Part shown: piece after piece, positions 35,648 to 47,630 of the stretch
Position numbering within the stretch: the first letter of the stretch is position 1
How the letters are laid out: each line of letters begins with the position of its first letter
NCBI RefSeq assembly: GCF_010389155.1
Contig: NC_057764.1
Location: 8,184,001-8,248,000, forward strand
From: Erigeron canadensis
Lineage: Eukaryota > Streptophyta > Magnoliopsida > Asterales > Asteraceae
Length of the DNA stretch: 64,000 nt
Reading direction: 5' to 3'
Notes under the pieces: generated by a model
Told to the model about the DNA's origin: nothing
The model's input: the letters and a program-made list of their open reading frames with translations, nothing else
Databases searched by the model: none
Translations under genes and position numbers: made by a program

Positions 35648-37434
35648 CTACTTGGCTCCAGGAACAAGGTGCTCTAACTTTCCTTCTTCTAAAGCCCTTT
35701 TGACTTCTCCTTGGAGTTCTCTGCAATCATTAGTATCATGACTGTGGTCCTCATGAAAGTCACAATACTTATTCATGTTTTTCTTTGCAGATCTGAGCGG
35801 GGGAGGGGGGTTGAAAGTTGAGCCCACCATCTCAGTTTTTAAAATCTCTTTTGGATACTTTGTTAAGTCCACAAGATGGACACTTTTGCCATATTGAATG
35901 GGCCTTTTGTCTCTCCTGTCATCTGGACGGTCATCTCTTCTTGTATCTCTTATGTAATCTTCCCTACAGCCATCTCGTCTAATATCAAAACGAGGCCTTT
36001 TCCCTCCAGAGGGTCCTGACCATGACTTATCCTTTCTTATCATCCCCCTTACTAACGTGGAGGTTTCTCTAGAACGGAGGTAATCATAGGCTCGATCGAT
36101 GGCTTCCTTGAAAGTCTTAGGAACTTTTGTAGTTAACTTTTTTTGGAGACCTCCGGGGTGCAAGGCAAGAGTAAAGCCAGAAATCTGTTGACTCTCCGGC
36201 AGACCAGGTATCCTTTGACATTCTTGAGTGAATCTCAAGATAAAATCTCTAAGTGGCTCGTTCTCCCTTTGTCTTACTAAGTGGGCTTCTAAGTGATTAC
36301 GTTGGTGTTTCTTTTGTTGAAAGAAATGAGCAACAAATTTTTCTTTCAAATATTTTATACTTCTTTCAGGTAAGCCAGTAAACCAGTCTCTAGCATGCCC
36401 TTGCAACGTTCCAGGGAACAAGTGACAAGCCACCGGGTCTACCCATTTTTCTGTGAGTATTGCTTGGTAATATAATGCCAAGTGGTCTTCTGGATCCCTG
36501 GTGCCATCGTAAGTCCCCACAACTGGAGGAACTTTTTGGCCATCTGGGAATGGGTATTCTGCAATCCAATCACAGAATCTTGATTTGACAGCTGATCTTG
36601 GAATACTTACGGTTCGCACTTGCCCCCCTTCCTCTTCACCAGATAATACTTTTAATATTTTCAACAGTTCCCTTGCTGGGTTTAGTGGTGGTGTTGGTTC
36701 TAGACGAGGTTGTTGCTTCTTAAGATGTTCCACCATAAAAGACATTAAAGACTCCACAGCCCCTTGAGAGATTGTTGGAGGAGGAGGTGGAGGTGGGGGT
36801 GGAGTTGGTTTGAGTATATTGGTGAGCTGTGATAACCAATCTTGATTGGGTTGTGTTGTAGTTGGAGAGGTGTGTGCTTAGAGAGGTGGTTGGGAGGTCT
36901 CCCCTATAAGCTTTAGCAATTCAACCAAGTGGCTTTCTTGGACAATAATGGTCCCGGATGAGCTAGGGACAGGTTGTTCAACTAGGATTATTTAGTCACT
37001 TCCAAGTGAAGAGGATGTGATAGGCAAAGGTATGGCAAAAGGAGAAAATGTTGGAATGACATTTTGAGCCTCATGACCCTTGTTTTTTAAAAACCCTTGG
37101 GTGTTGGCGCTTGAGTCATGTATGCCTACAAATGAGGTATTGGGTGAGGAAGATGTCCCTCTTACGGAGAACATTGACCCTATGGTACTCAAGTCTTGGG
37201 TGGGTCTTGTAGTAACTATGTCCTCTGACGAGTATTGGAGTCTCGATCTTACATCCAATAAATTTTATCAGAGATTCTTTTTTCACTCCAGGTATGCTCA
37301 CTACGAGTGGTTTGCACATTTATGAGAGGTGGAGAAGTAATGGTGGTATATTTTTTAGACTTTTCACCACCACTTGCCTCAACCTCCATAGACCCAGGTG
37401 AGGTTATTTTTGAAAGTGGAGTTTTCATGGCCAT
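35648..37434 (-). pseudogene. Gypsy gag
   Basis: The conserved capsid region is in 36757-35648: GTYDGTRDPEDHLALYYQ, RDWFTGLPERSIKYLKEKF and RDFILRFTQECQRIPGLPE match the retrotransposon gag domain. An Arg/Asp-rich segment follows (RRDGCREDYIRDTRRDD), then CDFHEDHSHDTNDCRELQ, a knuckle-like CX2H..H..C motif. The upstream part (36758-37434) has one frameshift near 37250 and stops near 36992 and 36880. The likely original start is ATG at 37434. Confidence 0.83.
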
Positions 37435-37568
37435 GCAAGACCACGAAAAAGAGAAACGAAATGGTGATTTTGATTTTAACAGTAATGGAATCCGTTCAAT
37501 AAACGGGTCCCACGGATGTCGCCAATGTTTGAACCTGAATTAATTGGATCAAGGACAAACAAGATTAA

Positions 37569-38740
37569 TGGCCACGACCACCACAACTCCTGAGAATTCA
37601 GTGCGAACCTAACAAGTTTTTGACGAACTTAAGGTGGCAGTGATTGTGGAATGATTGTAAATTGATTGAATGTAATTGATTGACTTAAATGTGAATTGAA
37701 TGAATGAGTTGACAGGCATTGAATTGGGCATTTATAGAAAGTATATTTGGAAGGGTGACAAACACTTTCGAGGATTCTAATGTTGTTAGTTTCCTTTTTG
37801 TCGTAAAGACTGTATAATTATTATCCATATGAACATTTATATTTATATGTCATATGTATAATTTATGTATAAGGTAAGATGTTGTATTTAGGTGGTAATA
37901 ATATATATGGACACTCGAGCAACATACATAATATTTATCATCTGTAGCTAGAGCAACATACATAACATTACTCGAGCAAGGCATTATAATATGATTGTGT
38001 CACATACACATCCTCTATTATATTTAGGTGTTATATAAACATAAATTAATATTTATTCGAGCAGCACATTTCTATCAATACATGATCATTACTTTGGTCA
38101 TATAACTCTAGCAAGACATGTAATTTAAGCCTTATAACTCAGCCCACTATAGGAACTAAGTTCAGCCCATTAGGTTAGATATGACTGCCTCCATGTAACT
38201 GATGTACTCAAGCAACAAACTTGCTGAGCAATATACTTTTGAGTAAAGGAGCATTGTCCATGCTTTTGATGTTATATCTTAGGTATTGTCATATCACGAG
38301 CCTGCGTCTCTACTTTTGTAAGTCGAGCTCTTTAATTTGAGACTAAATATATATAAATATATATATATATATATATTTCGGGCAGCCACCTCTTATATCT
38401 TGAGCAAAGCTTTTGAGAAGGCAGGAGATCCATAACTCGAGCACAATACCTATCTCGAGCATCCTTGCCTTCCTTGTCATATCTCGAGCCTCTCATATCT
38501 CGAGCCTATCTGACCTATGTGAGTCGAGCCCTTAATTTAAAACTAAATATGTGTATATATTTCAGTATCTCGAGCATTAGGGATCTGTGTTAGTCGAGCC
38601 CTTATATTATATCTCATGCCTTTGTAACTCGAGCACATTTGTCTCGAGCCCAATCCTTCCATAGTGTTTAATTGCTATTATCCAATGGTTTTGTTGTTTT
38701 GGCATACATGTTTGGCCTCATGGATATCTATACACGATCA
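37569..38740 (-). repeat. Gypsy 5' LTR
   Basis: 1,172 bp. It contains the uninterrupted equivalent of the Copia insertion site (CTCATATCTCGAGCC at about 38492-38506) and an (AT)n run near 38344-38377. It also has an extra segment near 37857-37880 missing from the left LTR. Confidence 0.88.
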
Positions 38741-38905
38741 AATACTTTTAATTAGTTTAATTAATTATTTAAAGTGATCGTTTAATCAATATATTACTAT
38801 AATATACTAATTAAATATATAAAGTTAAGGTGTCATTTTGTATAACCTCATAGGCTTAAATGATTTCCGGACATGTGTTTAATATAACGTGATCCTATTC
38901 CAACA
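38741..38905 (+). mobile_element. Probable older LTR, part 2
   Basis: Likely continuation of 14524-14855, ending CCTATTCCAACA. It is followed by two copies of CATCGTCTCTCAACTCA at about 38908-38945. Support is only the TG...CA ends and the position. Confidence 0.35.
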
Positions 38906-39385
38906 GCATCATCGTCTCTCAACTCAATCATCGTCTCTCAACTCAGGTAAGCCCATACTTGGCCTATATATATTATGAGATACATGATTACGATGATATA
39001 TATTTAACAATTGGTTTATCTGAGATTCGTTTCTATGATTAACAACCTATATATAGTTCAACCAACAAAAGTCATACAATTGAGTGGTCTTTGTGACCAG
39101 AATGACATAGAATGACGTTATTTCGACTTGCAAGTATGTCATGAACTATATGTGACTAAATTAATAAGAGCGAATCATTTTAATGTTAAAGTTGTCTTTT
39201 CGTTCGACTACATTTACTCAGAGGTTAAAAAATTGGATATTAAAGTATATGATATATTAATAGGTGAAATCCGTGCGTTGCACCGGTCTTAATTATTTTC
39301 TAATATGAAGTCTTTCTACTCTATACCAAAGGGAGCCTCTGTGATATTTGAAGTAGGGTTGGATGGTACAGTACTATATTACGCA

Positions 39386-40000
39386 TCTATACTATCTAAT
39401 AAAATAAACCATCTTTTTTCCCCTTAAACTTTCTACTTTTGAAAATTCAAAAATACTCTTCTCCTTTATTCACTAATTTAAACATCTCCATCTAATATAC
39501 CTATAATACCCTTAGAGCCCTTGTAATGGTGCATGGTGTGGACAAGGTCTTAATTTCCACCTCGATGTCGTCAAGGTGGTCCATTACAAGAGGTGGTGTG
39601 GTAGTGATGTGGAAGCCTCAAGGTGGGTGTGTCCACCTTGGGAAGAGTTGGGTGGTGGTGGTGTGGTTAATTTTTTATTGTTTTTGATTGGTTGTTTTAA
39701 TATTATGGGGTATAGGTTTTAGGGTTATTATTATGGAAGTGGTATGGTTATGGTGGAGTGATGATGTGGCACTATCATCTTGGTGTGGTAATACTATCAT
39801 TACTAATGCTCTTAATGAAATAATTTACAATATATACTCCAAAACTTAAAGTAACTATACTACCACATTTAACATCAATTACTTAAAATATACCACTATC
39901 GTCGCCCCCATCACCGTTCCACCGCCGCCCCCACCACTGGCACCACCACCACCACCGCTGCCATCACTATCTCCACCATCGTTGTATTGTGCATGAGTTT
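39386..40000 (+). mobile_element. Helitron-like remnant, interrupted by a MITE
   Basis: A TCTATACTATCTAATAAAA start after an A resembles small plant Helitron 5' ends, and the C-rich CCACCACCACC stretch at 39905-39975 is usual in these elements. No CTRR end with hairpin could be fixed on the right, so this may be truncated. A further terminus-like CCGTGCGTTGCACCGG hairpin is at 39270-39285. Confidence 0.45.
39515..39811. mobile_element. Tourist-like (PIF/Harbinger) MITE
   Basis: 297 bp with inverted ends GAGCCCTTGTAATGGT and GAGCATTAGTAATGAT, flanked by the 3-bp duplication TTA (39512-39514 and 39812-39814). TSD and TIR type fit Tourist elements. It interrupts the Helitron-like sequence. Confidence 0.75.
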
Positions 40001-40342
40001 AATAAGTGTTAATATTAATACATGTGGGTTTTTAAACCCCATATAAAATCATAAAGCACCAAGTTGATGTAGGGTTGAATATATGAATGAGCTTCTTTAT
40101 CTCATTTGACTTAGAGAAGCGAAGCCAGAAATTGCAATTAGCGGGGGATTGACTTAACGGCAAATATGTTATTCGAACATTTAACAAATCTAAGTATAGT
40201 TACAAAACACACACGATTGTTTTCTGCTCTCAACCAAAGCATTGATATGCTATACAACCGCTAATATAGCAAAAAGGAAAACAAAATGTATTTTGTACAC
40301 ACTTTTAAAGGAAAATTTTTATTTCCTACATAGTACATACTA

Positions 40343-41330
40343 TTAGATCTCTTCATTAGATATATCATCATTGTCGAGTCTTTTACCATGCATAGATATA
40401 CTTGAAAATTGCAAGATTTGTTGTGTCAAATAACTTTTGGATAAGTTGTTGAGAAAGCTAAGTTGGTGTCTTGTATATGAATCTCGGGTCATCACGGGAT
40501 CACCTCTGACCACACTTACCCTTTGCATGACCCAAACCAATGCTTGCACAACTTTAGATATGGGAGGCCACAACTCCGGTTTAGGCTGTATACAAACCAA
40601 AAGATAAGTGTTTTTAGAAAAACTTCACACTTTGTATGCTATTGATTTTTGCAGATAACATCATTTCATTCTGTTTTTGCTGAAGAGTATTTTCTATTCT
40701 TGAAAACATGTGTCAAGGCTTAACACAAACAATTGACTTTTCATTAGAGTCGACACTTCTAAAATATTACTAAATGACGTGACATATAAGGTGGACCATC
40801 CACATAAAGAATTAAAAATTTGTTATCACTTATCCTAGGTTCCACATTGTATGCAACATCGTATTGTAATTAGAAATTAGTAGAATGTTTAGAGGTGTAG
40901 ACATATTTCTATTTTATGATGTACAAACTCAATTAGAGAACTTTACCTGAAAAACTTGGCAGGGTACATGCTATTTAACTTAGGGTTAATCATTTCGGAC
41001 AACGAATCAATGTCATGTAGTGAGTGGCCCATCTTACAAGTGATTATTCAAATTTCACTCTTAGTTGTGCTATAATGCAAAGAGATAATATGTTTTGAAA
41101 CTATTTCATGAGAAATAATGAAATGATCCATACACAAAATGAAGAAAATAAAAGCTACAATACCCAAATCAAGTGACTTGGTAACTTGATTCATCATGTT
41201 GTCATAGTCATGTACTATAGCAGATTAGCGGATACCACCTTATAACATCACCACTCCAAAGCTTCAATGTCACTTTTACTCTTAATGCCATATTTGTCCT
41301 TTAGATTGAATCCAGAACCATCATTTCTAT
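40343..41330 (-). pseudogene. STRUBBELIG-receptor-family kinase pseudogene (3' end only)
   Basis: Three kinase pieces lie in order on the minus strand. About 41200-41330 encodes KSD, then after a one-base shift FGVVML, matching KSDVYSFGVVMLELLTG of subdomain IX. Piece 41032-40947 encodes LHDIDSLSEMINPKL and MYPAKF, ending at a GT donor. Piece 40585-40343, after a CAG acceptor, encodes PKPELWPPISKVVQALVWVM and continues to a stop. The family shows LHDIDAL, MYPAK and QPEPEFRPPMSEVVQAL here. The invariant Arg of subdomain XI (RPP) is Trp. ATP-binding and catalytic loops, the LRR and the membrane segment are missing. It is a decayed duplicate or captured fragment. Confidence 0.65.
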
Positions 41331-44300
41331 TTTCTACCCATATCTCCGTTAATGTTTACATACTTTGAAGATGACAAATAACTTCTCATAAATCAAAATG
41401 AGCTTGATTCTTAGTGATAAGATTCATAAGTGTGAAGTCCCTCAGTTGATGGTTTAACCCACAAGTGTAGAATACAATAAGTCAAGTAAGCACTAGATAA
41501 GACTAGTATCAATGTGACAAGTCAAGTAAGCACTAGATTGGACTAGTATTACAATAAATATAAATGCATGAATATATATAAAGTAATACGTACTTAAGCA
41601 ATATAAAGATAAGCAAGTAAAGTAAATGGTGAGACACAATGTAATTTTTAAGTGTATTTTATTTATTGATGTTAAATAAAATACAAGGTTGTTGCGGAAC
41701 AAGATATTATAAAGTAAGTATCTAAACAACCTATGAATTACAAGTGATCTAATATTGCTAAATAAACTCCTTGATCGAAATACTTAAAGCTGTGAAGTAT
41801 AACTGTTTAGATCGAGAGTATTTGAGCAAAAGCACCAAATTGCAAAAGTGTAATTTGGACGAGAGAAGTGACTTGGTATTTATAGGCAAAAGGAATAAAT
41901 ATAATATTCTTTTTGCCGTACAAATATGGTTACATGTATTGATTAAAGTACAAGAATAAAGTCACTTGATAATGACTTGTCTTCTAATTAACAAACCACC
42001 TTTACATGCGTGTAAGGCTTTTAACAAAGGATAAATGGATTGTCCGGGTAAAAACATGTAAAGGCATAAAGTCAATTCATCGTAATCAGTGTTCAAACTT
42101 GTAAGGTCTAGAACACTGTCAAGGACTCCAGTCAGGAGATCTGGTAAGTCTGCCAGTGAGCTCCTTTATTTGTCAGATTTCTTTCTTCAGACCCCAGTCT
42201 TCGACTTCAATGAGAACGTTCTTTAGTAGAAAGATCTTGACTGGAGAGAAGTCCAGTGAACAAATCTGGTGGAATTCAGATTCATGTACAAGTAAGTTGT
42301 TCACTGGTCTTCAGATAATTTCTAGACAAATCTTCAGAGGGCTCCAGTAGTCACGTCTGGAGCGAGTCCATTAAATCTAGACCTAACAATAAGAAAAATT
42401 TGCAGACAACCTATATAATCAACCAAATATTGTTCAATCCATTGACACCATAAGTAACATAAATTAGAATGAAAACACATCTCATGTTTGCCGAATCTAA
42501 AAACCATCGCCTTTTCATCCAAACACTTTAGACACATCAGTGGGTCAGCAACAAAATCAGAACATATAAAGCAGTATAACGTTAAACATCTATTTTATCA
42601 TATGAATTTTTTGTTATGAAATTTGAGATACATATCATGTATAAATATTAAACTCAATAACAAAAAGAAGCTTGCAGTTCCACTAACCCAGCCCGACCCA
42701 TTTTAAATGGTTTTGAAAAACTTTGACCCATCCAACCATCATATTTTGCTGGTTTTGGGTAACGCCTCACCTGGTCTTTTGCAAGTAATAACTAACAACC
42801 ATCTAACGTCAAGATTGATTAAGAAGTTGAGCAAATTTCTCGGTGGGCTGCAACCTCCAACCATCATTTTCCCATACAAAACTGACATAACCTAATCATG
42901 AGTAAAAGAAATAAAGAGACCATGATAGCAGTTAGAGAAATAAGAAGATTGTGATGATAAAAAAAGATACACAATTATGAGATTATTGATAGAAAATGAA
43001 ACAAAGTAAGATAATCTATAATACAATCTATGTAAAAAATTCAAGACAGTTGAGGCTACAAAAAAAAAAAAATATATTGACAAGGGAGTTGTATGCCATC
43101 CAAATTAAGTGTTTTCATATTTAGGTGTCATGAAAAATTTAACTAATGTCAACTGCCCAGAGTAACGAAACAGGGGACTAACCAAAAAACAATAATCAAA
43201 GACAACTGAACTTTCATTTTAACACGATTAAACTTATCGATAACTATGTAACCATACATGATCACCCGTATTAATTAATCTTTTTTATAAACGCTAAACT
43301 ACAAATTTGTATCGTTAAAGACTTGAATTTTCTGTCGATTAAAATCCAGACTATAAATTAGGAATACATAGATAGATAGATTGAATTTCAATATAAGATA
43401 AACTATCTGTAATTATTTCAGTATAAATAAATCATGTTAATTCAAGATACAAATAAAACTATGAAAAAAGGAAACCAATTTGACAATTTGTTTAACATTA
43501 ATTTACTGAAACACTACCTTTATAACTTCAATTCTTCTACTTTCTATGGCCTATTCATTTGATCGTGGTTCTCATAAGCTCATAGCTAAGAAATAGGAAA
43601 AAGGAAATTAAGTTCAAACATGGCTCAAAACAATATTGAAATAAAAAAATATTAATCCTTCATCATCTTATACCAAATGAGATACAAATCCAATTCATCT
43701 CCATCAATCTTTGACGGCATGCATTCAAACCATAAGATGAACTTTAAATGAATAAAAAAATCACAAAAGTCAAACAACATATCTTGATATAGATAGGTTT
43801 CTTTTTATATATAAAAACCAATAAACTTCTTAATTAAAAATATAACATCAAATTACAAATCCATAATTAATAATATATACAAAAAACATTGAACTAAATC
43901 CATAATGAAAATGTTTTAAAAAAAAATTCGATAATGAAAAAAAAATAATTTAAAAACATACCGTGATGTTTGATAGAAGTATGGAATTTGTGTGATTAGG
44001 GTTGTTTGTGATGATAGTCATTTAAATTAAACCCTCAAATCCTAAATTTTAGGGACTTGATGATATTGTTATCAATATGTCTTTACGAGATGGGTACCCA
44101 CGTAATGCGACGGTAGTGGCGGCAACGGGTGGTGGTAACGATGTGATTCTTAATCTAAAAGTAATTGACGTAAATGTAGTGTAGTTATTTTATGGTTAAT
44201 GAATATATATCTTTTAAAAATAACTTTATTAAGAATATTATAGAGTTATTAGGTAGAAATATTTAAATTAATTAATAAATGAGACAAATGGTTTTGATAA

Positions 44301-44477
44301 ATTTGTGTGTAAAATATTTTAAGGATATATTGGGTAGATTTAGTGTGTGAGTTAGAAATGTGTTAAAAATTAAGAGTATTTTAAGTATTTAGTTTGGGAT
44401 GATTTCCTTTCCTTATATCTATTGTGATTCATAATTATAATATATCTGTTGTGATTTTCAACTTTCAAATCAAAACT
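41331..44477. other. Intergenic, no gene; one short direct repeat
   Basis: A 30-bp direct repeat beginning GTCAAGTAAGCACTAGAT is at 41481-41510 and 41521-41550. The stretch 42060-42370 has TCCAGT-rich sequence without ORF. GT-rich, GGTGG-rich DNA at 44095-44160 followed by AT-rich sequence resembles the inner part of small Helitrons, but no ends were found. No gene is supported. Confidence 0.5.
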
Positions 44478-44480
44478 CAT

Positions 44481-44538
44481 GTTGGCTCAAGTGGTGAAAA
44501 GGATTAGATGTTAATCCGGTGTTCGTCGGTTCGATCCC
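44481..44538 (+). mobile_element. tRNA-derived SINE head
   Basis: Pol III box A-like TGGCTCAAGTGG at 44483-44494 and box B GGTTCGATCCC at 44528-44538 are 33 bp apart, as in tRNA-derived SINEs. The sequence cannot fold into a full tRNA with matching acceptor stem. The 3' body, tail and TSD were not resolved; it may extend to about 44650. Confidence 0.5.
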
Positions 44539-44741
44539 TCCTCCTGAATATTTATATAAAAAGATGAATTAGTTGCTTGTATTTGCTTGAGTGGACATTT
44601 CAGCAAATAAATTGCCTACGTAACTAATCAGATCGTTTTGGTGACGCCACGAAAGAAATTGCTGACATGTACTTTTATTATAGAAAGAACTAGACTCGAT
44701 AAACAGAAAAACACAATTTTTTTACTTTTTTTTGTAATACC

Positions 44742-44941
44742 CCCACTGCGTCGCAGTGGGGTTGAGCACTCCCCACTGCGCTGCAGTGGAAAGTCTCGGA
44801 CCTGTGCGAGAAAAACCCCACTGCGTCGCAGTGGGTTTGGACACACTCCCACTGCGCCGCAGTGGGAGAAAAGGCATTTCTGAGCCAAGAGATTCCACTG
44901 CGCCGCAGTGGGCAAAATCACCCCCACTGCGCCGTAGTGGG
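44742..44941. repeat. Array of six 19-bp GC-rich palindromes
   Basis: Units start at 44742, 44772, 44817, 44848, 44894 and 44923 and follow CCCACTGCGNCGCAGTGGG with one or two changes each. Spacers are 11, 26, 12, 27 and 10 bp, giving a two-unit period of about 75 bp. The first unit lies within 10 bp of the presumed LTR end. Confidence 0.85.
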
Positions 44942-45571
44942 CACCAGATCAGCAACCCTAAACTCATTTCGACACTTGATCAAACTTACAACCTTCAAAT
45001 TTCAAAATGAATTTCTTAAAACACATTTCAGAGATTACCAACAACTATATAGTTACATTTTAAACATAATCACAACATCAACTTGTTTAAAATCTCATGA
45101 ACACCAACAATGGGTCATTTACCCATTTTGACACCATTTTTGTCCAAAATGCAACTACACAAACTTCCCAAAAGCTTTGCACTTGATCAATTACAGAAAT
45201 TTAACAAAAGTATGACCTTCAAAACTAAATGTACCAAGAGCCATGAGGGGAGGGATTTCTAAGCCTCTAACCAAAAGATTCTCATTCATCCATGAATGAC
45301 CTAAATACCTCCAAGTCTTGCAAAAATCTTTACTTCTAACACTTCAAGCTTTAATTCAACAACTAGTTCCTTTTTCCGGAAGATAAACAACTAAAATATA
45401 AGCAAAGGCTTAATGAATATACTTGCATATATTTATGAACACGAAGGAGGGCAACGTACAAGGACTATTACATGTAACCTATGACACCATCATGCCACAT
45501 TTACATACTCACCTTGCACACTAAACGCTATACATGGATCCATATAAGCTAAACAATCATAACAATAACTA

Positions 45572-45660
45572 CTATCGGGAGTCTTAGGCCCCGGAGGTTC
45601 ATAGGCCTCAGAACAAATCAACTATCGGGATTCTTAGGCCCCGGAGGTTCTTAGGCCTCA
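45572..45660 (-). repeat. Direct-repeat doublet of copy B
   Basis: Inverted counterpart of 985-1074, same 50-bp period; the units differ from each other at two or three positions. Confidence 0.8.
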
Positions 45661-46344
45661 TAAACACTATGCCCCAAAATAGGCCTACGCCAAATCAATT
45701 ACCACACATGGATAAATAAACTTCAACATAATGTGGTCAATTGACCCAACGTATACATAAAGGTATGCAAATATACTCACCTCCTCCGCAACTTGGACAA
45801 TAACGCTAAAACAATAATGCACAAACAAGCTTCAACCTATGATCATTTCATAAAAGTGCATAAGCTTACATTCACAACTTGACTAGCTCAACCTAGTCAT
45901 ACTTAATCACTAGCCTTTTCTAAACCCAAACCCAACCCATTAGTCATTGAGTCTCTTTTACTTTCAACAATAATACTAGGTAGCTCAATCTACCATCATC
46001 ATCATTATTTCAAAAACTAGTAAGAACTCAACTTTCTCATAAATCAAATATCACCAGAGCTTATCAATTTCATAATCAACTCAACACATAACTCAATGAC
46101 AAATTAGGTTATCTAAGAAAATGGGGAAAATTAACCATAATTTAAATTCTAGCAAAAAACCCCCAAATTGGCTCACTCCATGAACCCTAATTTCAAAAGA
46201 AAGATAAAAACTAAATTAGGGGAAATCAATACCTCAACAATCGAAGCCAATAGATTAGGGTTTTCAATTCACAATTTCTTTCCCTTTTGCTCTCAATTTT
46301 CGGCCACCACCACCAAAATCCACAAACCCTAACTTTTGAATCAC

Positions 46345-47036
46345 GGAAAATAATGAATCACGGATCCAAGAAGACCAAGTCCAATTCTAGCATGATCAAG
46401 CAATCAACCATCCAATTCGTCTATGAGTTAACTTGTTCACTTGAAAAGTGTACTAACATGCGTCAACATAAAGTTGGTGAGTTCGTAGGGCCAAGTAAAT
46501 GGAAACAAGTGTCGGGATATCAACCGTTAACGATATACGAGGATTAGAATACCTAATCACGTCCAAGGAAACCCTAAAAGGTTACACGTTATCACAAGTC
46601 AATACAAGTCAATGTCGTTGTTCAATAATCGTCCATACATATATATTATCGTCCAATCATCGTCCACATATATAATATCGTCTAATAATCGTCCATACAA
46701 ATATTATCGTCCAATGTTAAACAACCCGAAGGCCGCGGTTATGATCATGCCGGGTGTGGATTCGTCAATCCACCATCCACGTCTTACATAATATATAAAA
46801 ATATACTTTTTAACCAAATATTGTTATGATGTGGCAATGATCATACCGGGTGTGGATTCGTCAATCCACCCTCCACGTCCACGTCCATATATATATAATA
46901 TAACGTCCAACAGTATACAATAACTACTTTTATCACATATACACGTCCATTAACACGTATCACAACATAACGTCCTACATCACATATAACGTCCATTAAC
47001 AGGCATCACAACATAACATCTCGAATCATATCATAA
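46345..47036 (-). repeat. LTR-like sequence with spaced 43-bp repeats, left of the solo LTR
   Basis: Contains ATGATCAT(G/A)CCGGGTGTGG units at 46741-46783 and 46837-46879, plus many CGTCCA(T/A) phrases between 46620 and 47000. A 65-codon frame at 46353-46547 has no recognised domain. If the solo LTR at 47037-51205 is removed, this DNA becomes continuous with the Copia LTR at 51211-51361, so it may belong to that LTR. This assignment is uncertain. Confidence 0.4.
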
Positions 47037-47630
47037 TGTAACTAGTTAACGACCACAACATGTATTCATAACGAAAGCAAAATCAACCAAGTGATAAGTC
47101 AATACGCCCATAGAATAATCAATCAGTCAGTCAACGATAAAACAAGTATGTACACTTTTCAGCCCGAATCTCAATCGAGTAGGGAGGGGTTTATGAAACT
47201 CACCTTGAGCGGCTACAACAAGTTAAAGTCAAACTATAAACGTCCAACAATCGCTTCGTGTGCATCACCTATCAAATACACATTTTTAAAATCACAAGTC
47301 AAACCCTAATCGGAGCGTTATAAGGGTAAATCAACTTTGAATGACAATCGGGACTCGACATGGTCATACCACGACAATCAAACGTCTTTATGGTTCAACC
47401 GAATAAGGACAAGGACGCTTTAACACGACATTTTTGGAAATGGATATGGATTCACCCCAAATGGATGTTACCATGAGAAAGTAGACTCTCATGCGATTCC
47501 AACGATAGGTCATATGTCTAAAACGGGTTTACAGTTCAAAAGTTATAAGCTTTTGGAGTTGACAAAGCGTCACTGGTTCAACAGCTTTTCATTGCGCCAC
47601 AGTGGGGTCTGGCACCACCCACTGCGCCGC

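Larger units (their letters stand above)
14856..38740 (-). mobile_element. Ty3/Gypsy Tat-type LTR retrotransposon containing a nested Copia element
   Basis: The 5' LTR is 37569-38740. The 3' LTR is split into 14856-15782 and 27692-27929. Without the nested element (15783-27686 plus one TSD copy) it is about 11.98 kb. Order on the minus strand is gag, protease, RT, RNase H, second RNase H, integrase, long 3' region. The dual RNase H and an antisense ORF between integrase and the 3' LTR place it in the Tat lineage. All pol parts carry stops or frameshifts, so it is dead as a coding unit. LTRs run TGATCGTG to GTGGCCA on the element strand. No 5-bp TSD was found at the outer ends (CCATA versus AATAC). 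Confidence 0.85.
44733..46344 (-). repeat. LTR-like repeat, copy B (inverted relative to copy A)
   Basis: On the minus strand it runs from a truncated start near 46344, through the CCCTAA-containing leader, the 40-bp doublet (45660-45572) and six palindromes, to a TATTACA end at 44733. Similarity to copy A stops abruptly near 46344. The ending matches that of the LTR at 47631-50407 (TGTAATATCCC at its other end), which supports LTR identity. No adjacent polypurine tract or priming site was seen. Confidence 0.6.

Noticed and set aside
44481..44552. Functional tRNA gene
   Set aside because: Pol III boxes are present but the sequence does not give a full cloverleaf with acceptor pairing; SINE head preferred.
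46353..46547. Small gene ending TIYED
   Set aside because: 65 codons lying in LTR-like DNA, with no domain; kept only as an unassigned frame.
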